DNA of 64,000 nt from Cenococcum geophilum 1.58. Taxonomy: Eukaryota; Ascomycota; Dothideomycetes; Gloniales; Gloniaceae. A model generated the notes under the pieces. It did no database searches. It saw only the letters and a program-made list of their open reading frames with translations, and had not been told where the DNA came from. Within the stretch, counting starts at the first letter, position 1. The number at the start of each line of letters is the position of its first letter. Location of the stretch: assembly GCA_001692895.1 (NCBI GenBank), contig KV748261.1, forward strand, positions 124,001 through 188,000, given 5' to 3'. Below are positions 54,901 through 64,000 of the stretch, piece by piece. Position numbers and translations under genes: made by a program.

Positions 54901-57192
54901 AAAGCCGCGGTAGAAGCGATAGTAATACCACTCGCTAATACCGCAACTACCTACCTCTAGAGAGGCGAACTACCTAAATACTTTAAAGCAATAACTACGG
55001 TTATCCTATAAAAGGCAAAAAAAAAAGACTACTCCCTCCTAGGAAGCTACCGCCTAATTACCCTAGAAAATACCTTAGGAAAACTCCTAGAAAAGATAGT
55101 TATAGAACGTATATAAGAAGCAGTAAAAGCACAGGAGCTACTACTATAGATATAAATAGGCGTAAGAAAGAAACGATTAACCCTCTTAGCTCTCTCCCTA
55201 ATTACCTCTAGCGTCTAAGCGGCATGGCAAACTCACCTAGGATGTACTGTATTTATACTAAGCCTAGACCTAAGCAGAGCCTTTAATAACGTATTATATA
55301 AGAAACTCCTATAAATCCTAAGAAAGAAAGGACTTCTAGACTGGATAATTATATTTATCTAAGCCTTCCTAACAGGGTATACTATAAAGATTATAATCGA
55401 GGGCTATAAAAGCGAATTAATACCAACACCCATAGGCATTCTATAGGGATCACCCCTATTACTAATTCTATTCCTCTTCTTTATATCTAAATTACTAGAG
55501 ATATTTAATAACAGCTAGGATATAATAGCCCTAGGATTTATAAATAATACGAACCTAATTATATAGGGAAATATAGTAGCAGAAAACTGCGCTAGGCTAA
55601 ACTAAGCGTATAATAGGTATATTATATAGGCAAAACGATACGGCGCCAAATTTACACTAGATAAATATTAGCTTATCTACTTTATAAGGAAATAAAGGAT
55701 AAGTAGTAACCTAGCCTTAATAGTAAATATCTAGGGCTATAAAGCAAAACTAGAAGCTACCCTTAAGGTCCTAGGAGTCTAGGTAGATTCCAAACTAAAC
55801 TAGAATAAGTATATTATACAGGCGACCCGTAGGGGAGCGGTAGCATTCTTAGCAGTATCGCGAATTACTACCTTAACTTAGGGACCCTCTTTTAGACACA
55901 CACGCCTACTATATATAGCTATAGTAAGGCCAACAATGCTATACGGCTTCTAGATATGGGGCCTAGGACTAAATAGTAAGGGGCTAGTAAGAGGCTCCCT
56001 AGCGCTACTAACTAAGCTATAAAACTAATGCCTATGTAGAACCACAGGGGCCTATAAGAGAACACCACACATAGCACTAGAACGCGAAGTAGTAGTCCTA
56101 CCACTAGACCTATATATTAACACAACTGCTATATAAAGAGTAGTCACAGTATAAGGCTATCTAGTAGAAGAAAATATACGCCAAATACTAAATTATATAT
56201 AAGGAGCGAGATATATATAAAGAGCGAGACATATATAAGGAGTAAGGGCCCCTTAAAGGGGCGATACGCCCAAACATACCAGCCAGGAAGCCCTCCACCT
56301 ATAAGTAGTAAAGAGAGAAAAGGAAATATGGGAGTTGCTAGCTTACTAGGTAGAGACCTAGAGCTATACTAGTAGAGCGCTATAATGGCGACAATAGAGG
56401 ATAGGAGGCTATTAATATAGATGGAGGTCCACTATACTAATTGTAAAATAGGCAGACTTTAAATAGAAACGACGATGGAAGGAGGAAGCAAGAATATAAG
56501 ACGCAGCCACATGGAATACCCTATAGTTAATACTAACTCTCCCCCTATATAAAGGACTGACGAAGGCAGAAGCTATAGCCGCCTTCCTACTAAGGACGGA
56601 GGTCCTAGGCTTAAATGCATAGCTCGTAAGTATCTACGTCCCAAATACTATACCCTAATGCATATACGGTTGGCCCATCCAGTCAGTGCGTTATATACTA
56701 CTATTCTACAGCTACCGCTTATTAAGAGATTAGCTACTTACTAGCGTAGGCACAAATAATATTACCCAGATGCTATCTATAAGTAGGGGCCTATAAGTAG
56801 TAGTAAAATAGCTTATAGGATAAGGAATCCTCCAGCAGTTCTAAACGGCACACGAAATCTAATAGGAGGACACTAAAGAATACGCCCTATTCCGGTCCCT
56901 TAGGGACTGGTTACCCCCCGCCTAGCTACAGGCGACATACTAGCAAGGCGCCAGACCCCCCTACTCCTACCCCCTAGATCTTCTAATATACCCAGGAAGT
57001 ATGGTACGTAAGGCAGACTAAAAGATATAAAGATATACTGGCTAGGTGAAGGCGGAACGCATAAGACTAGCTAAATTAAAATACTTAGGTTTTCCCCCCT
57101 ATAGGGATTTTTCCTATATAGAAAGGTAGCAGCCTATATGGACCTAAAAAGGGACTAAATCGGGCAATAAATAGAATTAATAATAATAATAA
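51915..57192 (+). mobile_element. Tad1-like LINE, full length, RIP-inactivated (LINE 2)
   Basis: 5278 bp between perfect 13-bp repeats TAGTAAAGGTATT (51902-51914 and 57193-57205); it ends GAATTAATAATAATAATAA. It has the same architecture as LINE 1 and interrupts the gypsy family 2 pol exactly between the RT and RNase H regions. Confidence 0.92.
52100..56950 (+). pseudogene. ORF1 and ORF2 of LINE 2, many stops
   Basis: A Cys-rich knuckle region with GARYVNCGKDYKVW lies near 53086-53190. The endonuclease shows NCGHSNYKVIRPLF near 53540 and GEVIILGDFNTHYIV near 53913. RT shows LPTSKAPRLDKILNKAI near 54855, GSYRLITLENTLGKLLEKIV near 55040, GIL*GSPLLLILFLFFI near 55435 and GFINNTNLII near 55529, where both catalytic Asp codons of the (Y/F)xDD box read Asn. 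The C-terminal third is open in places but interrupted. Not functional. Confidence 0.86.
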
Positions 57193-57205
57193 TAGTAAAG
57201 GTATT

Positions 57206-59294
57206 TTTAAGGTCTTAAAACGCCTTCTCGCATTTAGGCGTCTAGGTAAAGTATAAATACGTTTTTCTTTCTTTTACAGAAAGGCCCTTCGTTCGCATTA
57301 TTGCTGTAAATAGTGCTACTACGCCTAAAAAGTTGTATATAAATTTTCGATAGAAGTTAGTAAAACTAAGGAAGGCTTATACATCCTTAATGCAGTTAGG
57401 GGCTTACTATTTAGTAATTATACGTACTTTCTTAGGGTCTATACGGACACCCTTAGTGGTAATAATTAGTTTAAGGTATTTTACTTCTATCTTTATAGAG
57501 TTATCTATTAAGTAAGCCGATATATAAATCCCTTTATTATTAGGGCGTCCTAACCCGCGACTTAGGGCTAGGACTTAATATTTTCCATTTCCATATCCAA
57601 CTCTACCGCTATTACTACGTCTTTGTCTTATACGGTAGTGGTATAAAATAACGTATTTAGTATTTAGGGTATTAGGTTAGGTATTAGGCGGCGGCTACTA
57701 AACCTAGCTATTAGGCAGTTTAGGTTATCGTAATAACAGCCTTTTTAACGGCATCTATAGCAGCGTCCTAGTTTCTAAAGTAGCTCGCGCTCTTTATCTA
57801 GGAGTTTTTATAGGAAGTTTAGTATAGAGAAATCGATATTAGTTCCGGTAGTACTTAAGGTAGTAGGTATTAGTAGCTTAGTATATATAGATTTAGTAGG
57901 CCCGGGGGGCTTTTATAAAGAGGTCTTTAGGTAAGGGTTAGTAGTAGTAATCTAATTTAGTCGTCGTTTAATCTTCCATAGAGCTGCTACTATATTATAA
58001 ACATTGTTATAGTTGTGGCTAGCGGCTGCGTAACTAAGGCGATAAGTAACTTTTTTAAGGAGGTCCTCCTAGTCTTTAGTATCGTCTTAGGTAAGGGCTC
58101 TGGTATATTTTTAGAATTTAATATAGAATTCGTTAAATAATTCAGTAGGGCTCATCTTTAGGGCATATAGTTTAGCTCGGTTGGTGGCCAGTAGGTTATA
58201 ATCGTGGTATATTAGGTTAAGATCGTTAAGAACTTCTTAATAGGACTACCACTTTTAGGGGCTACTAGTCTCCTATTAGGCGAAGAGTCTATTAAACGGT
58301 GTACCCTTTATTCACCCAATAATATAGCCGATCTTAGTATCTTCCGTAGGAAAAAGGCAGGCGCTTTAAATTAGTTTCTCGCGGATTTGCATCTTCTATT
58401 AGCTATATTCCTTACGGTCTTTTTAGAAAACTAGGGGATTAGGGTAGCGTATATTAGACCCTATAGTGGCAGTTTAGGTCTAATTATTATAGCTTTTATC
58501 GTTACTGCTTTAGTAGGGGTTCTTATTAGGTAAAGCTACTTAGCGCTAGCCCTCTGTTAAGCGTTAAGTAAGTAAAGTTACTAAGGGCGTAAAGACTTAG
58601 GTGGCGTTATATATAGTAAAGAGGTGTCTAGCGTTATTACGAATATGCTCGTTAAGCTAAGATTATAGGTATTTAATTATGCCTTCTCTTTTAGTAACCG
58701 TAGCAATTAGTGTAATTTTAGCCTTCTTTAACTATTAGACGTCGCGTTTAAACACGCGGAGGTCGTCTTTAGTTTCTTAATATATATTATTAACGAGCGC
58801 CTTATAAGCTTATAGGTCTTAAATAATATCGCAATCTTAGGTAGTACGCATCTTAGCTTATATAAACTTTAAGTAGTAGTTCTATAGAAGGCGGTAGTAT
58901 TTATTAGGGTCTTATGCTACCATTTTTACAAACGTCTTAGCGTCTCGTATTTTAATTTTAATGGGTAATAGCCCTTCTGTTTGCTTATCCGTAGTTATAT
59001 AGTTAATAAAAGATAAGATATTATTGGTGTCCGTCTCCTTAGGGGTTAAGGCTAAGGCTAATAAATTAAATTCTCCTGGGATTAAGTGGCGTCGTAGGTT
59101 AAGTATAGGTATTAAATTGTTTTTTAGGTTTAATATAGTAGCTAGTAAGGAATATTATCTTACTATTATAGGTTCCTTAAAAGTATAAAGTAAGGTAATT
59201 TATAAATACACTGCTTTTAGCAACGCCTATAGTATTATAGAGACGTAGAATTGGTTATAGGCTAAGCGTTAGTAGTAAAAAAGGCGCAACGTAA
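57206..59294 (-). pseudogene. gag, protease and RT part of gypsy family 2
   Basis: Near the LINE 2 junction the minus strand reads APNCIKDV*AFLSFTNFYRK, FIYNFLGVVALFTAIM and YFT*TPKCEKAF*DLK, a typical RT to RNase H link (LGFANFYRRFI...APLTALT). Upstream (57450-59290) lie Gag and protease, with a possible Cys motif (CYRC) near 57770. Stops are frequent throughout. Confidence 0.75.
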
Positions 59295-59487
59295 TATTAC
59301 GGGACGGGGGTAGTGGCTACAAAGCGTATGTATTCGAGGAGTCTATAAGACGTTACGCGATCGATTGTAAGGGTCGAGGGCGTAAGGAGGTAATATACCT
59401 ACGCGTAGCTGACATAAGCTGTACGCGAGGTGTACGCGAGAGCACGGGGCTCTCCTATAGAGGCCCCTGCGGTAGGGTTCCGTGACA
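59295..59487 (-). repeat. 5' LTR of gypsy family 2
   Basis: 193 bp, TATTACGGGACGGGGGTAG to GGTTCCGTGACA. It keeps more CpG and CpA than the left LTR. Confidence 0.9.
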
Positions 59488-59999
59488 TCCTCTTTATATA
59501 TTATTATATATATAAAAAAGTTTTTAAAGTAGGAGATTATACTTCTTAATAGTACTAAAGTTAGAAACTAAAACTGAAGGTTTAGGTAGAACTTATCGTT
59601 CTATTTAAAAGTTAATAAACTAAATTAAATAACGCGATCTATATTTAAGTCCGAACTAGTATATAATTTCTTATATTTAATAAAGCCGTTATAGTTTTAG
59701 TTTCGTATATACTATAAGGCTATAATAATATTAGATAAGGAAAAGAAGAGTAAATAACAACCTAGTATTAGTAGTAAGTTTTTAAGTATAAGGGGACTTT
59801 ATAGATAGGGGGCTATAAAGCATAATTATAAAATAGAATAGATTATAAAGGAGATAAATTCTCAAGGAAGTAAGGCCTTTAAAATTGTAGAGACTATATA
59901 CTATAGGTATATACCTTTACCGTATAACCGGCGACTATTTAAGGGGCGTTTAGGGGCTGTCCTAAGGGCAACCTAAGGTAACTGCAATAATATTTCTTA
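59488..59999. other. AT-rich RIPed remnant
   Basis: No LTR, LINE motif or frame recognised. It begins with the right-hand TSD copy of gypsy family 2, so it is part of the element that received that insertion. Confidence 0.4.
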
Positions 60000-60424
60000 T
60001 ATTAAGGCTGCGGAGTAAAACTAAAAGCTATCCTTAAGGTCTTAGGGGTCTAGGTAGACGCTAAACTAAACTAGAACGTGTATATTATATAAGTAACTTA
60101 TAGGGGAGTAGTAATATTTATAGTAGTATTGTATATTATAGCCTCGACCTAGAAACTCTTATTTAAATGTATATAACTACTATATATAGTAGTAGTAAAG
60201 CTAATAATACTATATAGCGCCTAAATCTAAGGTCTATAACTAAATAGTAAACTAATAGTAAAAGCTCCCTAATGCTACTAGATAAGCTATAAAACTAATA
60301 CCTATATAGAATTATAGGGGCCTATAAGAGAATACTATATATAGTACTAAAACGCGAAATAGTAGTATTACTACTAGATGTATATATAGATGTAATTGCT
60401 ATATAGAGAGTAGTTATAGTATAG
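60000..60424 (+). pseudogene. Fragment of LINE ORF2, heavily RIPed
   Basis: It matches 55735-56160 of LINE 2 (KLKAIL-VLGV*VDAKLN*N, then a TMLY-like stretch and CYKR/RTTGAYKRTPHIALEREV-equivalents). It is more decayed than LINE 2, without a visible 5' or 3' end. Confidence 0.75.
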
Positions 60425-61545
60425 TAGTGTAATTTGGCCCTCTAGATTTAATATTTAGATTAGGTATAGCTTTGACAGAGCCTAGGCCTTTTATAGTTAT
60501 ATAGGTTGGCCTAAAGCCCTAAAGTCTTTAATAACTTAGACAGGACTAACAGATATATAGTTTTCCTTAAATATACTCTTTTCTTCTCTTTTTACTAATT
60601 GCTTATTTACTAACCAATTTAAACTAACTATACCGTGACTTCCTATCTATAAGGGCCTCTACCCTTCTATATATTTTATAGCATTCCATATAAGAATAAT
60701 AGTAAGCTCTTTAGATTAGAAGTCTGGTGCTTTATATATAGGAAGTATATAGGAACGATTTAGAACTATAAAATAGAAGGATATATAGAAAGGGAGGCGA
60801 AGAAGTATAGATATATTAGCGACCGGTATATAGCTACTACTATGGAAATAAATCAATAATACTTGTCGAGCTCTCTATACGGAAATATTAGTTAGTAAAT
60901 AGCGATAGAAAGGCGAGTATATAGTATAGTAAGATAGATAATAAAAGGGATAGCTATAGTATACTAAAAATGGCAAAGAAAAGTCTTTTATATTTTATTT
61001 ACTATATTAATAATAGTTTATATAATTATTCTCGCATTTATAAGAGCTATCTTTAAATTTATAGGAATAATGACGATAGTATTAGTAAAGGGATTATTAG
61101 AGATATTAGGTCTATTTTATAATAATAATAAAGGCACTTATAAAGAAGAGGAAAGTAAGTAGCCTATTAAATAATAAAGCTTTTCTAAATTAGGGCCTAT
61201 AATACCAACCTTAACTTCTATAATATTAGGGACTAATAACTCTTAATAAATAGAGAATAAAGGTTATAAGGTCTACCTACCTATCTTTAAGAAACTATAA
61301 GCCTACCGCTTTTTATTAAACTATTAATAGAATAAAATAAGGTATATATTATAGCCCAGCTTATACTAGCTTTAGGAATTTCTAAAACCCCTTACTTTAC
61401 GGGATAAAATATATTATAATTTGTTAAATAGTATAAGCAACTATATATCTAATATTATATTACGAAAAATAAGAAGTATTAAGGACTTTTAAAGTATTAT
61501 AACTACTAAATAGGGATATAGACCCAAAGCCTACCTAAGTTTATA
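60425..61545 (+). pseudogene. Gag-region relic of third gypsy-like family (copy b)
   Basis: Collinear with 21112-22260: GTGTAATTTGGCCCTCTAG start, CTAAAGCCCTAAAGTCTTTA, and a Gag motif near 61380-61440 (TPYFTG-like with intact Gly). The right side is cut by the 3' end of LINE 3. Confidence 0.55.
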
Positions 61546-64000
61546 ATTAATAATAATAATTCATTGCTTAACGTCCGATTTGGATCCCTATTAGGCCTAC
61601 GCGGACTACTCCTTATATATATATGGGGAGAAAACTCTATTTAAGAAAACCCCGTAATCTATCTCCCCGCCTTTTAGGACTCGCCTATAGGGCGCCTGCG
61701 AGGCGCCTGCGAGTCACCTATAGTGCTCCTACTACCTTACTTTTTGACCTCCTTAGGAACCACTACTGCCGTAACAAGCCTACGGACGCGCTAGTATTGT
61801 AAACTTTACTCTACTNCTNTAGAGTTATTAGGGGGCNCCNNTTACTNGCCCCCCNACCTTNTATTACTATTTCCTTTNNAACCNNGAACTGGTTTAGTAT
61901 ATTTTAGCTAATAAGCCACTAGGTAACCGCCTTAAGGCCTTTTTATATTAAGAGTAGTGTCTTATAGTTCTCTATGCCAGCTACTAAGAGCATTACTTCT
62001 TAGTTAGTACGTAAGGGGCATAGCAGTATTATATGCTTTAGTGTCTGTCTTAGCTAGCCATATTTGCATCTTAGGCTACCTACTAGAACACCTACCTAGT
62101 AGAGCCAGTCTTTTAGTCCTATTACTCCTATTCTTAAGAGTATTGCTATTATATTTTCTGCCTTTATTAGGCCTTCTTAGAGCCCTAAAGTGTTTACCCC
62201 CTATAGCGCTAACCATGCTACGGCTTAGGTTCTTCTTGCTTTAGTTAACCTCTATACCTTTAACTCCCATATACCTCTTTAGCGTTAGTTTAGCTAGTAT
62301 TATATTACGGTAGTTAGTTTCCCAGCGTTCTTTTATACTTTACTTTAGCTCTTTTCTCTCTCTTACTATTATTCTTGCTAGCCTCTTACGCGTCTCCCTT
62401 CCTCCTCTATATAGGCCTAGGCCCTAAAGCAGCACTATTCTTCTTCTACTTTCTTTACCTATTTCTCTAATATATCTTCCCTACTTTAGGGTTATTAGTT
62501 TGTTCTCCTATAAGGCGCCTTAGGGTCCCTTTATAGTTTATTTAGGCGTGTCTTAATATACTTTATAACATTAGAGTTATGTTCCTTTTACGCCCTTTAT
62601 ATTGCAGCGGCTTCAATATATAGTTATAGGGGGGGGAATATTAGCTTCCTTCTTAAGCAGTGCTGTGGCCGTTCGCTTATATCCGCCTATTATACTCTAA
62701 AGGCAGGCTATTTAGACCTTTTAGAGTGGTTTAAGGAGCGATTTAGGGGGGCCTTTTTTAGATTCTCTAATAGCCTAAATACTAAACCTATACGTTATGG
62801 TTGGCCAGATAACTACTATATATAGTAGGCGTAACCTCTAGAAGCATAGGCCCTATATAGAATTAACGATCCTAGATAATGTAATATACTATATTTAGCC
62901 CTTATAGGCCGCTTAGGCCGCATATACGCTCTACTAAAGCTTACTATCTACCCATACTCCTAATACTCTTAGGCCCTAAACTAGCTAACCCCTAAAGCCT
63001 TAAATGCGAATTATATGCTAGAGATTTATAGATTAGTTGCGTTTTCTTATAAAGTAGATTAGCTAGTACTTCTCTAGTAAGAATTAGACTTTATGTCGTC
63101 TTGCCTATTCTATATAGGTGTTATAAGCTTTCTCTAGCGTTCTACAATTCTCTGCGGCTGTTGGCCTATATATAATTAGGTTTATATCGTTAATAAAGCC
63201 TATCCCCTAGGTCGCCCCTTTCTTAAAGGAGTTAAGTAGGTTGCTTATAAAGAAAAGGAAAAGTATAGGCGAGAGGGGTAATCCTTATAGTATTCCTATT
63301 GCAACTATAATAGGGGGGCTTTAGTATCCGCTAAAGACTAGTAATATTTCTTTTTAGCCTATAAACCCTTAAATAAATTATATAATCTATTCTAAGAAGC
63401 CTTTTACTCTAAGGATATATAGGAGACGCTTATAGGGTACGTTATTGTAGACGCCACTAATATTTAGGCTAAGCATTAATACTACAAAGTCCCTTCGCAT
63501 CGCCCATGCTAATTTAATAGTGGCAGCGAGTAGCGTAAGTGCTAATAGTATTAAGCGGTTCTTTCTTACCCCTATTTAGCTTTATAGTAGTAGGGCGTAT
63601 TCCTCTACCGTGTCTACTATATGGTCCGCTATTACCCTTTCTAAGATCTTGCTAAGGGTATTCTCTAGGGCAATAGGGCGGTAGCTCCTTGGAAATAAGT
63701 AGTCTACTTTACCTTCTTTATATAGGATAAACGTTATTATAGCTTTTCTAAGTCTTGGGTAGTAGCCTATTATAAAGTATACTCTAGCTATATCCGTAAG
63801 CTAAGGTGCTATTAGTAGTCCGCAGGTCTTTAGGGCTTTATTTAGGATCCTATCTAGTCCTAGTGCTATATTATTTAAAAGGCGGCTAATAGTTCTAGCC
63901 ATTTCTTCGGTTGTTATATCACTGTTAACCCTTAGGCGAGTTACCGGTACTTCGCCCGTAATATCGCTAAGGTCTACTAAAGCTAGTTAGGGGAAAAATC
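61546..64000 (-). mobile_element. LINE 3, minus strand, 3' part, runs off the right edge
   Basis: On the minus strand it ends ...GAATTATTATTATTAATTAT, the (TTA)n-like tail shared by LINE 1 and LINE 2. A minus-strand RT segment is clear near 63300-63185: AIGIL*GLPLSPILFLFFIS followed by GIGFINDIN, where the FxDD box has one Asp read as Asn. A cluster of N lies at 61816-61885. The 5' part is outside the window, so completeness is unknown. Confidence 0.8.

Larger units (their letters stand above)
49247..59487 (-). mobile_element. Gypsy LTR retrotransposon family 2, minus strand, split by LINE 2
   Basis: Two 193-bp LTRs (49247-49439 and 59295-59487) share ACGGGACGGGGG ... GCACGGGGCTCTCCTATAGA. 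Flanks TCCTT (49242-49246) and TCCTC (59488-59492) are a likely TSD with one change. A purine tract (minus-strand AGAGGGGGGG) adjoins the left LTR. Minus-strand frames: RT end near 57410-57220 (AFLSFTNFYRKFIYNF, CEKAF*DLK) and, after LINE 2, RNase H from 51914 (FTKAPVLAYF, INVGVLS*IGDNGLL). Gag and protease lie in 59290-57450 and integrase in about 51600-49600. Removing LINE 2 (5278 bp plus one TSD copy) leaves about 4.95 kb. Confidence 0.88.

Noticed and set aside
62041-62244. 67-codon Leu-rich plus-strand frame
   Set aside because: It lies antisense within LINE 3 and is a composition artefact of RIPed DNA.

Overview
The window looks like one contig from a filamentous ascomycete (Pezizomycotina). 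The genes have several short introns (49-128 bp, GT...AG, some with CTAAC-type branch points). The rest is a large block of transposons that reads as heavily mutated by repeat-induced point mutation (RIP): TpA is extremely common, CpA/TpG are scarce, CpG is largely kept, and TAG/TAA stops fill the old coding frames. I cannot name the species from sequence alone.

Positions 1 to about 11.29 kb have balanced base composition and hold the host genes: the 3' part of an Atg22-like major facilitator gene (1-1122, +), a weak hypothetical ORF (1641-2090), an opsin-related seven-helix protein in four exons (5218-6365, +), and a complete six-exon cytochrome P450 (6889-8783, -). The opsin-related gene and the P450 converge. 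Then come an inverted repeat (9869-10021), a short 5'-truncated LINE with poly(A) tail and 13-bp target duplication (10032-10786), and a MITE with about 28-bp inverted ends (11030-11159).

Positions 11.3 to 64 kb are a nested transposon graveyard whose layers can be read from target-site duplications (TSDs). In order: a Ty3/gypsy element (11299-17257, TSD ATATT); a minus-strand gypsy relic (17258-21111) that received a MITE, an (AAT)n tract and a solo LTR (20621-20864, TSD GAACC); a gag-bearing relic (21112-22312), split by an internally deleted reverse copy of the first gypsy family (22313-26565, TSD GTAAT); a small copia derivative (27157-29532, TSD TAATA); a 5.29-kb Tad1-like LINE (29935-35222, TSD ATTTATATATTTA); a copia element (37695-43217); a second gypsy family (49247-59487) split by another 5.28-kb LINE (51915-57192, TSD TAGTAAAGGTATT); and a third, minus-strand LINE running off the right edge.

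The most unusual content is a family of composite satellite-carrying elements at 24662-26548, 36519-44117 (reverse, interrupted by copia) and about 46120-49140. Each carries, in the same order, a (CTAC/CTAT)n microsatellite, a 20-bp minisatellite (TCTGGCTCTGGCGACGGTCG-like), a conserved spacer with a CCTCCCTAGGTAGGGAGG near-palindrome, and a 12-bp array (AGAGCTTCGTGT-like). The first two share outer ends, including a 13-bp inverted terminus; the third has different ends. No coding capacity is visible in them. All host-type genes lie in the first 9 kb; every apparent gene further right is a transposon remnant or a reading frame created by tandem repeats.
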